51,543 bases of DNA from Ruminococcus flavefaciens (GCA_002373775.1 DFJW01000075.1:49021-100563), one strand, 5' to 3'; shown: positions 32,137 through 42,353, counted from the first letter of the stretch. A program made the numbers and translations. The notes: generated by a model from the sequence alone, not told the origin.

Positions 32137-34515
32137 ATGTCCCAAGGCTTTAAAGAGCTGCTCGGCAGCAGAGAATTCGTATTCCTTGACGGAGGCATGG
32201 GCACTATGCTGCAAGCTGCCGGTGTACAGACCGGACACATCCCGGAGATGCTGAATATCACCGATCCGGATATCGTCATCGGTATCCACAGAAAGTACGT
32301 CGAAAGCGGTGCTGATGTCATCTACGCAAATACCTTCGGCGCTAACCGGTTCAAGCTGTTTTTCAGCGAGAACACCGTGGAGGAAGTTGTGGCTGCCGGA
32401 GTTGCCAATGCTAAAAAGGCTGCCGGCGGAAAGGCTCTGACCGCTCTTGATATCGGTCCGATCGGTCAGCTTCTGGAACCCTCCGGCACTCTCACATTTG
32501 AAGAGGCATATGACTGCTACAAGGAGATAGTCCTCGCCGGAAAGGATGCCGACCTCATCGCCATTGAGACTATGACCGACCTCTATGAAGTCAAAGCCGC
32601 ACTGCTGGCGGCAAAGGAAAATTCTGACAAGCCGGTAATGGTCACCATGTCATTTGAGGAGAATATGCGCACATTCACCGGTGTTTCGCCGGAATGTATG
32701 GCTGCTGTGCTGGAAGGTCTCGGCGCTGACGCCATCGGCGTAAACTGCTCTCTCGGTCCTGAGGAACTCTATCCCGTTCTGGAAAGGCTCTGCACTCTCA
32801 CGTCTCTTCCCGTGGTCGCCAAACCCAATGCAGGTCTGCCCGATCCTGTCACCAACACTTTCAACGTAGGTCCGGAGGAATTCTCGGATGCCGCTGTCAG
32901 ACTGGCAGAAGCAGGAGTCGCCGTGTTCGGAGGATGCTGCGGAACTACTCCGGCGCATATCCGCATGGTAACCGAAAAACTCGCCGGCATGAAGCGCGTA
33001 AAGCGCGATGTAAAGCGGCACAGTGTGGTCTGTTCAGCTGTGAACCACGTCGTTATCGACCAGCCGCGTGTCATCGGAGAACGTATAAATCCCACCGGCA
33101 AGAAGCGTTTCAAAGAGGCTCTCCTTGCCCATGACATAGACTACATCCTCGGTCAGGCTATCGAGCAGATACATGCCGGCGCAGAGATACTGGACGTAAA
33201 TGTGGGACTTCCCGGCATAGATGAGAAGGAAATGATGATATCCGCGGTAAAGGCGGTACAAGGCATCTGCGATACGCCTCTCCAGCTGGATTCCACCATG
33301 CCGGAAGTTCTGGAAGCAGGACTGCGTGTCTACAACGGCAAGCCCATTGTCAACTCCGTCAACGGTGAGGATGAATCCCTTGAAAATATACTTCCCCTTG
33401 TTAAAAAGTACGGTGCCGCTGTGGTGGGACTCGCTCTGGACAAGGGCGGCATCCCCAAGACCGCAGAAGGCAGATTCGCCATTGCGGAGAAGATACTCCG
33501 CCGTGCTATGGAATACGGCATCCCCCGCGAAGATGTGTACATCGACTGCCTCACCCTTACAGCATCCGCTGAACAGGACGGCGTTATGGAAACTCTCGGC
33601 GCTCTCAGCCGTGTAAAGAAAGAACTGGGACTGCGCACCGTTCTGGGCGTTTCCAACATCTCTTTCGGACTTCCAAACCGCGAACTCATCACCCGTACCT
33701 TCCTGACTATGGCACTGCACAGCGGTCTTGACCTGCCTATCATAAACCCGAATGTGGATTCCATAATCGGTGCAGTAAGGGCATACAGGCTGCTCGCCGG
33801 CATTGACCGCGATTCCAAGGACTTCATCAGCGTTTATGCGCAGGATGCGTCTGCACCGAAACCGGCTGCTGCCCCTGCTCAGGACAAAGGCACTCCCGAC
33901 CTCATGTATGCCGTGGAGAACGGACTGAAGGGTGACGCTGTAAAAGCCGCTGAGGAACTGCTTTACAGCGTGGACGCCATGGAGATAATCAACAGCTATC
34001 TCATACCGGCTCTGGATTCCGCCGGTGAAAAATTCGAGAAGGGAAAGATATTCCTTCCTCAGCTGATACTCAACGCCGGTGCAGCTCAGGCTTGCTTCGA
34101 GGTCATAAAAAGCAGGCTCTCGGTCACCAGTTCAGACAGCGTTTCCAAGGGCAAAGTGGTACTCGCCACCGTCAAAGGCGATATCCACGACATCGGCAAG
34201 AACATCGTAAAGGTACTGCTGGAGAGCTACGGTTTCACAGTCATCGACCTGGGCAAGGATGTCGATCCGGAGGTCGTTGTGGAGGCGGCTGTGAAACATC
34301 AGGTGAAACTCGTGGGACTTTCCGCCCTCATGACCACCACTCTCGGTGCTATGGCGGATACTATCACACTGCTCAACAAGGAATATCCAGGCTGCAAGAC
34401 CGTGGTGGGCGGCGCTGTCCTCACAGCTTCCTACGCAGAACAGATACACGCCGATTATTACGGCAAGGACGCTAAGCAGACCGTCGATATCGCCTGCGAG
34501 GTCTACGGTGCATAA
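32137..34515 (+). CDS. metH: Cobalamin-dependent methionine synthase, short form
   Basis: A 792-residue B12-dependent methyltransferase that makes methionine from homocysteine and methyl-tetrahydrofolate. The start at 32137 follows an AAGGAGG. The homocysteine domain (residues about 1-300) has the zinc-binding cysteines Cys204 (GVNCSLG) and Cys267-Cys268 (GGCCGTTP). The pterin-binding domain spans about 315-570 (VIGERINPTGKKRFKEAL; NVGLPGIDE). The cobalamin domain (about 590-792) has GDIHDIGKN with the B12 ligand His684, then SALMTTTLGAM and VVGGAVL. The C-terminal SAM-dependent reactivation domain of the E. coli enzyme (over 1200 residues) is absent, as in many anaerobes, so another protein may re-reduce the cofactor. 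It shares an operon with pheA. Confidence 0.93.
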   Translation: MSQGFKELLGSREFVFLDGGMGTMLQAAGVQTGHIPEMLNITDPDIVIGIHRKYVESGADVIYANTFGANRFKLFFSENTVEEVVAAGVANAKKAAGGKALTALDIGPIGQLLEPSGTLTFEEAYDCYKEIVLAGKDADLIAIETMTDLYEVKAALLAAKENSDKPVMVTMSFEENMRTFTGVSPECMAAVLEGLGADAIGVNCSLGPEELYPVLERLCTLTSLPVVAKPNAGLPDPVTNTFNVGPEEFSDAAVRLAEAGVAVFGGCCGTTPAHIRMVTEKLAGMKRVKRDVKRHSVVCSAVNHVVIDQPRVIGERINPTGKKRFKEALLAHDIDYILGQAIEQIHAGAEILDVNVGLPGIDEKEMMISAVKAVQGICDTPLQLDSTMPEVLEAGLRVYNGKPIVNSVNGEDESLENILPLVKKYGAAVVGLALDKGGIPKTAEGRFAIAEKILRRAMEYGIPREDVYIDCLTLTASAEQDGVMETLGALSRVKKELGLRTVLGVSNISFGLPNRELITRTFLTMALHSGLDLPIINPNVDSIIGAVRAYRLLAGIDRDSKDFISVYAQDASAPKPAAAPAQDKGTPDLMYAVENGLKGDAVKAAEELLYSVDAMEIINSYLIPALDSAGEKFEKGKIFLPQLILNAGAAQACFEVIKSRLSVTSSDSVSKGKVVLATVKGDIHDIGKNIVKVLLESYGFTVIDLGKDVDPEVVVEAAVKHQVKLVGLSALMTTTLGAMADTITLLNKEYPGCKTVVGGAVLTASYAEQIHADYYGKDAKQTVDIACEVYGA

Positions 34516-34555
34516 AGACGCAGTGTCTCTCTTTTCATATACTATTATAATGTAA

Positions 34556-34600
34556 ATATCCCCCGTATACGCGGCTGAATGTGCTGTATACGGGGGATAT
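34556..34600. terminator. Bidirectional CCCCCGTATAC-type terminator
   Basis: A perfect 15-bp stem with arm ATATCCCCCGTATAC (34556-34570) and its complement (34586-34600). It lies between the convergent metH and solute-binding lipoprotein genes and matches the hairpin at 19890. Confidence 0.8.
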
Positions 34601-34627
34601 GTTCATGCTTGGAGAAGAAGGTCATGG

Positions 34628-36883
34628 TCAGCCGTATCTCTCGCTGAGGTATAGGGATACTCGTTCCTGTATCGTCTCAGCACACTCTTCGGCAGTACAC
34701 TCATAGTCGAAGAATTTCATCGTCTCTTCGTAGATTATCGAAACTGCGTCCAGATCGTCGCGCAGGACTTCCGCATTGGTGACGATATCGTAGAAATAGT
34801 CGAACTCCTCCTGACTGAACGGCTCCATCTTTCCGAGGTCTATCATTTGCTTGGTCTCATTGTCCCAGTCGTAGTATCTCCACTCGGTTTTCTCGAATTT
34901 ATCCGGGATGATCTTCCCCGTATCTTCATCACACGCAAAGAACGGATAGCCGTCCTGCATGGTATAGCCTGCAAGCTCGTCAAAGCGCTCTTTCAGCACG
35001 GGGAATGACAGATAGGCGTTAGGATCTATCTTAGTGTAGTAATCGTCTGTCAGCAGCATTCGCAGGAACTGCCACGCGCCCTCCTTATGGACAGAGGCCT
35101 CCATAATGGCACAGCATTCATTGAGGCGTATGAACGAACCGCTGTGCTCACCGTCAAAGGGATAGCCGGCAAGAACATAGTCATTTTCGTACTCATTGCG
35201 CTTTTTGTCAAGGAACGTACCGAACCACTGGATATTGTGCTCGTCAAAATCCACGAACAGGTTTCCGTTCTTGACAGGAAAAGGCGTGATATCGTAAGAA
35301 AAATCGCCGGAAAGGTTCTGATACTCAGTCATCGAAAGTCCTATCTGGTTATCGTTGAAGAAATTCAGGAGCTTGATGAATTCAGGCGAATCAAAGTGGC
35401 ACTCGGCGTTGTCATAGTCGATGAAGAAGGACGTCTTGACAACAGAATCGAAATAGGCACTCCGGGCTGTGCTTTCCATCTGCCGGAACATCTCCTTGCC
35501 CTCGGGCTTGTTCTCGTAGGCATAAATTAGATCGTCAACGCTCCAGTTTTCGCGGACTCCCGGATAGGCTTTTGCCTGCACTGTATGGAAGGAAAATGTA
35601 GGGGCTATCATTATCATTCTGCCGTCACGTTCCATGCCCTTGCGGACATTCGGCAGGAAATCCTCGCGTGAAAAGTCCGGATCGCTGTCAATGAATTCGT
35701 ACAGGTCCGCAAAAGCGCCCGTATTCAGCGAATCTATGCCGAGTGCTGTGACCTGAGGTATGATGTCGGGAGCATCGCCGCTGAGTATCTGCAATCTCAG
35801 ATTCGCAAGCTTATCATCGAAGTATTCGCCCTCCAGCGGCATATACTCTATTTTGTAATCGTCATTATGGCTGTTGAAGTACCTGACAGCTTCATCATAC
35901 ATCCCGATACCGCCCTGCGACCACGTCGCCATGGTGATGACTTCCTTTGACCTCAGTTCTGAAATGTCCTGTTCGGTGAGCAGATACATCTCACCGGAAT
36001 AGAGCAGTACTGCTATCTCGCTGTCAGATACCATAGCTATGTCCTGCACCTCATATTCGCGGAATTCAAGATCGGTGAAATTCGTCAGCCGTACCTTATC
36101 GGTATCCGTAATTCCGTATATCGCGCTGTTGTCAACAAAGATGAACCTGTACTCTCCGTAGCCGGTCCCCACGGCATAGCCCGATGATGAACCCGCCTTT
36201 AAGCTGAACTTTTCGGTGACTGTCAGTGACCTGACATCCACGCTGTTGACCGATATTTCCTTGAAATCGGTGAGCAGCACATTCAGTTCCCCTTCAAGAT
36301 CACAGCACACCCCCGATATGGTATCTCCGGTCTTCACGTCACCGATGAGGCTGCCGTCAGACGAAAGCGCGATAACACGGGCGTTGCCGACGTTGATGAT
36401 GAAGCCGTCATCGCCGTTGCCGTAAAGCTTTACAGGCGCAGTCTCGCCCTCTTCGAGCACTTCGCCGCATTCAAGCGTCTTTTCGAGGGCATTGTCAGCA
36501 TTATATATGTAGATGAAAGTCTCGCTGCCGCGGCGTGTGAGTACGCCTTTTTTCCCGTAGGAAAGCATTGCTGCGCTCTGCACAGTCTCGTCCTCCTGCG
36601 GTGTGAAGTGAAATTCCGAGTGGTCGCTGAATTTCCCGTCGGTGACATATCCGCTGTATCCTCCTGCATCGGTCTCGCCGAATATGAGGACCTTATCTCC
36701 GCTGCCTTTGCTGAGGTTGCAGATGTGCGAAAAATGTTTCGCCATATCTATAGTCGCTGTCCTGTAGCTGTAGAGCTGCTCGTTTTCAAAAGCCGTGCTC
36801 TCGGTCGTGCTGTTCTTTCCCGAACATGCTGCCGTTACACACAGCATGGATGCCGCACACAGGATCGCCATAGCTTTTTTCAT
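34628..36883 (-). CDS. Extracellular solute-binding lipoprotein with long N-terminal domain
   Basis: A 751-residue lipoprotein. The start at 36883 follows AAAGGAGG and leads into a lipoprotein signal (MKKAMAILCAASMLCVTAAC; lipobox TAAC-S). Residues about 40-320 are a beta-rich region with repeated short strands (YNADNALEKTLECGE, YTDGKFSDHS-like patterns), perhaps a propeller. From about residue 315 the chain matches family 1 sugar-binding proteins of ABC importers: ITMATWSQGG, MYDEAVRYFNSHNDDYKIEYM, LRLQILSGDAPDII and NTGAFADLYEFIDSD. No permease or ATPase gene is adjacent, so it may serve a distant transporter or act as a sensor. A relic of a paralogue lies at 26.8 kb. Confidence 0.85.
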   Translation of the reverse strand: MKKAMAILCAASMLCVTAACSGKNSTTESTAFENEQLYSYRTATIDMAKHFSHICNLSKGSGDKVLIFGETDAGGYSGYVTDGKFSDHSEFHFTPQEDETVQSAAMLSYGKKGVLTRRGSETFIYIYNADNALEKTLECGEVLEEGETAPVKLYGNGDDGFIINVGNARVIALSSDGSLIGDVKTGDTISGVCCDLEGELNVLLTDFKEISVNSVDVRSLTVTEKFSLKAGSSSGYAVGTGYGEYRFIFVDNSAIYGITDTDKVRLTNFTDLEFREYEVQDIAMVSDSEIAVLLYSGEMYLLTEQDISELRSKEVITMATWSQGGIGMYDEAVRYFNSHNDDYKIEYMPLEGEYFDDKLANLRLQILSGDAPDIIPQVTALGIDSLNTGAFADLYEFIDSDPDFSREDFLPNVRKGMERDGRMIMIAPTFSFHTVQAKAYPGVRENWSVDDLIYAYENKPEGKEMFRQMESTARSAYFDSVVKTSFFIDYDNAECHFDSPEFIKLLNFFNDNQIGLSMTEYQNLSGDFSYDITPFPVKNGNLFVDFDEHNIQWFGTFLDKKRNEYENDYVLAGYPFDGEHSGSFIRLNECCAIMEASVHKEGAWQFLRMLLTDDYYTKIDPNAYLSFPVLKERFDELAGYTMQDGYPFFACDEDTGKIIPDKFEKTEWRYYDWDNETKQMIDLGKMEPFSQEEFDYFYDIVTNAEVLRDDLDAVSIIYEETMKFFDYECTAEECAETIQERVSLYLSERYG

Positions 36884-37112
36884 AGTATCGTCCTCCTTTT
36901 GTCCTTTGCGGACAGTGTTCACTCTATAGTGATACTATGAGACTGAAAAGACGAATTTCCGCCGGATCTTCTCCCTTATCACCAATAGCCGCTCCCTTCA
37001 TTTGTACACAATCAACAAGAGGCACGGACACGCTCTCTGCTGTCTGCATATAAAAAGGCGATAACATACAGCATGTTACCGCCTTTTCTGATATTCTGTT
37101 TATGACGCTTCC

Positions 37113-37973
37113 TCAGGCACGGACGCCTATCTTTTCGCCGTATTTTACTACGGTCTCAAAGTCCTCGCGGGAATTGCGCAGGATATCGGCATCGGGAACG
37201 GCTTTGTCCTTTTCAAAGAGGAGAACGATCGTGGAGCCGCCGAATTCGAATCTGCCTTTTTCCTGACCGCGTGATATATTGGCTTCCGCGTGACGGTTGC
37301 AGATGCGTCCGACGAGCATCGCGCCGACTTCTATCTGCACGACATCGCCGAAATTGCAGGTGTGCAGCACAGTATACTCACGGCAGTTGCGCTTATAGAT
37401 GTTGTATTTTTCCAGAGCAATGGGGTTGACGGTATGCAGCTCTCCGGGAATGAAGGTGTTGCCGGTCTTGGTGCCGTCGTCGATATAGCAGTATCTGTGA
37501 TAGTCATCGACTTCAAGGCGGAATATCATGCACCAGCCGCCCTCAAACCGCCGGGCGAGGAAATCGTTCCTCAGCAGGTCGCTGACGCGGTAGTATGAAT
37601 CCTTGATGCGGAAAACGCTCCTGCTGTTTATCCTGTAGACGGAAAGCTTTGAATCGCAGGGGCTTATGAGATGCCGGGGATCGGTGTCAACGGGACGTTT
37701 TTCCGGCTTTATGCGCCTTGTGAAGAAGGCATTGTATGAGCGGAAATCCTCGCTGATGTACTGGGACATATCTATGCCGTTCCTGCGGATGAAGGAGTCG
37801 ATGAGCGAACGTGAAAGGCGCGAGTCCATGAAGGCTCCGGCTATAATGGAAATAAGCGGATGTGTCAGGACTTTCAGCGCTATTCTTCCGGGAAGCGTGC
37901 CGTAGAGTTTTTTCAGTGCTTTGTTCTGTTTTTCATTGGTGACGATGATCTCGCCGGTACGTTTTTTTATCAT
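37113..37973 (-). CDS. psd: Phosphatidylserine decarboxylase
   Basis: A 286-residue enzyme converting phosphatidylserine to phosphatidylethanolamine at the membrane. It is a proenzyme that cuts itself to make a pyruvoyl cofactor: the site is GGST at 245-248, with Ser247 becoming the pyruvoyl group. The other self-cleavage residues fit Asp107 (SPCDSKLS) and His159 (DDYHRYCYIDDG). The start has only a weak ribosome-binding site, but the gene lies 33 bases behind the activase-like gene on the same strand, so it is probably the third gene of that operon. No phosphatidylserine synthase gene is in the window. Confidence 0.93.
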   Translation of the reverse strand: MIKKRTGEIIVTNEKQNKALKKLYGTLPGRIALKVLTHPLISIIAGAFMDSRLSRSLIDSFIRRNGIDMSQYISEDFRSYNAFFTRRIKPEKRPVDTDPRHLISPCDSKLSVYRINSRSVFRIKDSYYRVSDLLRNDFLARRFEGGWCMIFRLEVDDYHRYCYIDDGTKTGNTFIPGELHTVNPIALEKYNIYKRNCREYTVLHTCNFGDVVQIEVGAMLVGRICNRHAEANISRGQEKGRFEFGGSTIVLLFEKDKAVPDADILRNSREDFETVVKYGEKIGVRA

Positions 37974-38006
37974 ATCAATTACCGTAGATTACTGGGCGGT
38001 TAGTCG

Positions 38007-39239
38007 TTATCTCAGTCTTGCATTGGCAAGCATGAGCTTGATGCGGTTTTCCTGGTTTACTCTTGTTGCGCCGGGATCGTAGTCGATAGCGACGATATTT
38101 GCGTTGGGATTGTCCTGCTTGATAGCACGGGACATCCCCTTTGCAACGATATGGTTAGGCAGGCAGCCGAAGGGCTGAGTGCAGATGATATTGTCCACGC
38201 CCGACTTTGCCAGCGCAGCCATTTCTGCCGGGATGAGCCAGCCTTCTCCCATAACTACGCCCTGATTTATGTACTTGTCCGCCAGTTTGCGGAGGTATTC
38301 GAAGTCGTGGAGAGGCTCGAAACTTCCCTGCTCCTTCATTATCTTTATGAGTTCCTTCTGCTTGGAGTAGATGAGTTTGTACCCCAGCTTGTATATCCTC
38401 GACATCTTGTTCTTGTTGTCGTAGATCTCAGCGTCGTTGAATGTACCGGCGGCGCAGTACATCACGAATTCCAGAAGTGAAGGCACTACCGGCTCGCAGC
38501 CCTCGGAGATGAGGAAGTCCTCAAGGTGGTTATTGGCAAGGGGAGAGTATTTTACATAGATCTCGCCCACTATGCCGACGCGGATCTTCTTCTCGCCGCT
38601 GAGCTTGATGCTTGCGAAATCGTTGAGGATGTCGGTGTACACGCGCTTGGTCTTGAGATACATGCGGCTCTTTTTGCGGAAGATGTTGCCGAGGCGGTTC
38701 TGCCATTTATCCAGCATTTTCTTGGATTCGCCCTTGTTCACCTCATATGCGCGGCATTTGTTATAGCAGGTCATGAGGAGATCACCGTAGAGCACCGCAT
38801 AGAGCAGCTTTATGAAATTGCCGGGAGTTATCCGGAATGCGCTGTCCTTTTCAAGTCCGCTGAAATTCAGAGACACCACAGGCACCTGCGGATACTTCTT
38901 GTCAACGGCTTTTCTGAGCAGGTGGATATAGTTTGAAGCACGGCAGCCGCCGCCGGTCTGGGTTATGAGCAGTGCGGTCTTGTCGGGATCGTACTTTCCG
39001 CTGTTGAGAGCGTCCATGAACTGTCCGATGACCAGCAGGGCAGGATAACAGGCGTCATTATGGACATTCTTCAGTCCTTCATCCACAACAGCGCGGGAAT
39101 CGTTCTGGAGCAGTTCCATTTTATAGCCTTCCGCTTCAAAAATAGCTATGAGCAGTTTGAAATGTACCGGCAGCATATCCGGAACGAGGATAGTGTGAGT
39201 TTTTATCATATCCTCGGTAAATTTTGCGTATTCGTGCAT
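38007..39239 (-). CDS. Acyl-CoA dehydratase activase-related protein
   Basis: A 410-residue cytoplasmic protein related to the 2-hydroxyacyl-CoA dehydratase (HgdB/FldC-like) fold. The start at 39239 follows GGAGGTG. Features include NDACYPALLVIGQFMDAL, TQTGGGCRASNYIHLLRKA, VGIVGEIYVKYSPLANNH and CTQPFGCLPNHIVAKG, whose cysteines could bind an iron-sulphur cluster. It lies 41 bases after the large activase gene; the two are often neighbours or fused in Clostridia. The substrate is unknown. It is not a complete dehydratase and could be part of a reductive ATP-driven system of undefined role. Confidence 0.82.
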   Translation of the reverse strand: MHEYAKFTEDMIKTHTILVPDMLPVHFKLLIAIFEAEGYKMELLQNDSRAVVDEGLKNVHNDACYPALLVIGQFMDALNSGKYDPDKTALLITQTGGGCRASNYIHLLRKAVDKKYPQVPVVSLNFSGLEKDSAFRITPGNFIKLLYAVLYGDLLMTCYNKCRAYEVNKGESKKMLDKWQNRLGNIFRKKSRMYLKTKRVYTDILNDFASIKLSGEKKIRVGIVGEIYVKYSPLANNHLEDFLISEGCEPVVPSLLEFVMYCAAGTFNDAEIYDNKNKMSRIYKLGYKLIYSKQKELIKIMKEQGSFEPLHDFEYLRKLADKYINQGVVMGEGWLIPAEMAALAKSGVDNIICTQPFGCLPNHIVAKGMSRAIKQDNPNANIVAIDYDPGATRVNQENRIKLMLANARLR

Positions 39240-39280
39240 ATTGACACCTCCGTATTGGATGCACAAAGGTCATACCTGAG

Positions 39281-42232
39281 TCAGTTCTTCTTATCTTCGG
39301 CTTTTGGCTGTTCCATTGCGGCAACAAGACTGCGCAGACGTATCCTTGCAGCGCCGAGATTGTTTATTTCGTCTATCTTGAGCTGGGTATAGAGTTTTCC
39401 TTTGCTTTCGAGAATGGAGCGGACTTCGTCGCCTGTAACGGCGTCAATGCCGCATCCGAAGGAGACAAGCTGTATCAGCTGCATATCCGGCTGTGTGGTA
39501 ACGTATTCGGCAGCACGGTAGAGTCTTGAATGGTAAGTCCACTGGTTGAGGACGCCGAGCTTCGGTGTCCTTGCCAGCTGAGCAACGCTGTCCTCGGTTA
39601 TGACAGCCATTCCGAGACTGGTGATGAGCTTGTGGATGCCGTGGTTTATCTCCTTGTCGATATGGTAAGGTCTGCCGGCGAGGACGATTATGTTCCGCTT
39701 TTCGTTCCTTGCCTGTTCGATGATATCACGCGCCTTGTTGGCTATCTCGGCGTGATAGCGTTCCAGAGCCTCATATGCAGCATCGACTGCCATGGGTATC
39801 CTGCCCTTGATGTTGTACTTCTTCAGCACCTTTGAGAGCACGTTTATGACGTTCTTCCTGATGTTGAGGTCAAGATAGGGATGCAGGAAATTCTCATTGT
39901 TGAGACGCGGATTGTTCGCCAACAGGAGCTCGGGATAATAAGCAACTACAGGGCAGTTGAAGTGATTGTCGCTGCCGCCTTCGTCGAGGTTGTAGCTCAT
40001 GCAGGGGTAGAAGATGAAATCAACGCCCTTGTCGAGGAGATTTTCGATGTGTCCGTGAGTGAGCTTTGCAGGGTAGCAGACAGTATCTGAAGGGATAGTA
40101 TGCTGACCGAGATAGTACATCTGACGTGAACTCTCGTCGGATACGACTGTCCTGAAACCGAGAGTGGTGAAGAGCATGTGCCAGAAAGGCAGCTGCTCAT
40201 AGAATCCCAGTGCCAGAGGAAGTCCCACAACACCGCGGTATTTTCGGGGCTGATGCGTCTTTACAGTGTTGATGATGCTGTCGTATTTATATTCATAGAG
40301 ATTGGGTATCTTGTTCTTTACAGCCTTTCCGCCGCCCTTTTCACAGCGGTTTCCGGAGATGAAGCGTCTGCCTTTTCCGAAGCTGATTATGTTCAGCTGA
40401 CAGTGAGCTGTACATCCGCCGCAGTTAGCGGAACGGGATGTGTAGGCAAAAGTTTCCAGCTCATCCTTTGAGATGAGGGAGGATACCTCTCCGACGGCTC
40501 TTTCCTTGGCGTAGAGTGCGCATCCGAAAGCGCCCATAAGTCCGGATATAGCCGGACGGATAACGTTCCTGCCCAGTTCCTTCTCGAAGGAACGAAGCAC
40601 TGCGTCATTAAGGAATGTACCGCCCTGAACTACGATGTTCTTGCCCAGTTCATCCGGAGACTTTGCACGGATGACCTTATAGATGGCGTTCTTTATTATG
40701 GATGATGAGAGACCGGCGGAGATGTCCTCAACTGTGGCGCCGTCCTTCTGAGCCTGTTTTACAGAGCTGTTCATGAAAACGGTGCAGCGTGAACCCAGAT
40801 CAACGGGATGCTCAGCGAAAAGTCCAAGCTGTGAGAACTCAGCGATGTCATAGCCCAGAGCCATGGCAAAGGTCTGTATGAACGAGCCGCAGCCGGATGA
40901 ACATGCCTCGTTCAGCATGATGCTGTCTATGCTGTGGTTCTTTATCTTGAAGCACTTGATGTCCTGACCGCCGATATCTATGATGAAGTCAACTTCCGGG
41001 CAGAAATATGCGGCAGCCTTGAAGTGCGCAACTGTCTCAACTATGCCGTGGTCTATGGAGAGACCGGCTTTTATGAGATCCTCGCCGTAACCGGTGACAG
41101 CTGAGCCGCGGATGTTGATGTCCGGGTTCATCTCATTGTATATGCGCTTGACCTGATCTGCGATCTTGTCGAGAGGCTGTCCCTGATTGGAGGAATAGTG
41201 GTGGTAGAGTATCTTTCCGTCCTCGGTGATGAGCACCAGCTTTGTGGTGGTAGAACCGGCGTCGATACCGAGGTAGGCATCGCCCTTGTATGTACGCATA
41301 TCAGCATAGCCGAGGTCGAATTTCTTATGACGTTCGATAAATTCGTCGTACTCAGCCTGCGATCGGAAAAGCGGTTCGCCTGTGATGATGTCATCAGACG
41401 CACGGGCGTTGGTTATCTTCGATATCATCTCGTCGATAGTATAAGCATCACCGGAGGATGCGGCATATATTGAACATCCGTACGCCACGAATACCGGTGC
41501 TTCCGGCGGGAATACAGCATGATCCTCGTCCAGTCCCAGTGTCTTTACGAAAGCGTGACGAAGTCCCTTCAGGAAGAAGAGCGGACCGCCAAGGAAAAGT
41601 ACCTTTCCCTCGATAGTGCGTCCCTGTGCAAGACCGGACACAGTCTGGTCCACAACTGCCTGAAATATGCTGGCAGATATATCCTCGCGCCTTGCTCCCT
41701 GATTCAGCAGAGGCTGGATGTCTGACTTCGCAAATACTCCGCAGCGTGACGCTATTGGATACACCTTCTGCGCATGGAGAGCCAGTTCGTCCAGCTCGTC
41801 GGCTGTGATGCCCAGCAGAGTTGCCATCTGGTCTATGAATGCTCCTGTACCGCCGGCACATGAGCCGTTCATTCTCTGCTCAACACCGCCTGTAAGGAAT
41901 ATTATCTTGGCATCCTCACCGCCAAGCTCGATAACTGCATCAGCATCAGGCTGCTTCTTCTTCACCGCAAGAAACGCCGCGTGTACTTCCTGTACGAACG
42001 GTATCTCCGCAGAATTGGCAAGTCCGAGTCCTGCCGAACCTGTGATGCACACAGTCATCTCCTGATCCGGATAGTCAGCGCGTATCAGCTTCAGCTGATC
42101 TGTCACCGTCTCCTTTACCTTCGAAAGGTGACGCTGGTATTTCGAATAAAGGATGTTTCCCTCTTCATCCGTTATTACGGTCTTAACCGTCGTCGATCCT
42201 ACATCTATACCAAGTGATAATTTCTTCACCAT
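39281..42232 (-). CDS. Tandem BadF/HgdC-type activase fused to DUF2229 region
   Basis: A 983-residue protein. Two ASKHA-fold ATPase modules are in tandem. The first begins LGIDVGSTTVKTVI, with GSCAGGTGAFIDQMA for the cluster-binding and nucleotide site. The second begins LGIDAGSTTTKLVL near residue 320, with EACSSGCGSFIQTFAMALG. These match activators of 2-hydroxyacyl-CoA dehydratases, which hydrolyse ATP to fire an electron into the dehydratase. The C-terminal third (about 650-960) has GLPLALGFYEQLPFW, PSDTVCYPAKLTHGHIENLL and VSFGCGIDAVTGDEV, similar to the partner protein downstream. A ribosome-binding site (AGAGGTGG) precedes the ATG. It starts a three-gene operon ending in psd; the true substrate is unknown. 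Confidence 0.88.
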   Translation of the reverse strand: MVKKLSLGIDVGSTTVKTVITDEEGNILYSKYQRHLSKVKETVTDQLKLIRADYPDQEMTVCITGSAGLGLANSAEIPFVQEVHAAFLAVKKKQPDADAVIELGGEDAKIIFLTGGVEQRMNGSCAGGTGAFIDQMATLLGITADELDELALHAQKVYPIASRCGVFAKSDIQPLLNQGARREDISASIFQAVVDQTVSGLAQGRTIEGKVLFLGGPLFFLKGLRHAFVKTLGLDEDHAVFPPEAPVFVAYGCSIYAASSGDAYTIDEMISKITNARASDDIITGEPLFRSQAEYDEFIERHKKFDLGYADMRTYKGDAYLGIDAGSTTTKLVLITEDGKILYHHYSSNQGQPLDKIADQVKRIYNEMNPDINIRGSAVTGYGEDLIKAGLSIDHGIVETVAHFKAAAYFCPEVDFIIDIGGQDIKCFKIKNHSIDSIMLNEACSSGCGSFIQTFAMALGYDIAEFSQLGLFAEHPVDLGSRCTVFMNSSVKQAQKDGATVEDISAGLSSSIIKNAIYKVIRAKSPDELGKNIVVQGGTFLNDAVLRSFEKELGRNVIRPAISGLMGAFGCALYAKERAVGEVSSLISKDELETFAYTSRSANCGGCTAHCQLNIISFGKGRRFISGNRCEKGGGKAVKNKIPNLYEYKYDSIINTVKTHQPRKYRGVVGLPLALGFYEQLPFWHMLFTTLGFRTVVSDESSRQMYYLGQHTIPSDTVCYPAKLTHGHIENLLDKGVDFIFYPCMSYNLDEGGSDNHFNCPVVAYYPELLLANNPRLNNENFLHPYLDLNIRKNVINVLSKVLKKYNIKGRIPMAVDAAYEALERYHAEIANKARDIIEQARNEKRNIIVLAGRPYHIDKEINHGIHKLITSLGMAVITEDSVAQLARTPKLGVLNQWTYHSRLYRAAEYVTTQPDMQLIQLVSFGCGIDAVTGDEVRSILESKGKLYTQLKIDEINNLGAARIRLRSLVAAMEQPKAEDKKN

Positions 42233-42353
42233 AATCCACCTCTGATATTAATTGCAACATAGTGATACATTATTATTATACTACATTTATAAGAAAAAAG
42301 AAAGAGTAAATTTTGGATTTTGTAAAAAAATGTCGCCTTCTTCGTTTGGGTGG

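Noticed and set aside
32650..33720. Minus-strand open frames within metH
   Set aside because: They are shadows of a well-conserved methionine synthase with all metal-binding residues in the plus-strand frame.
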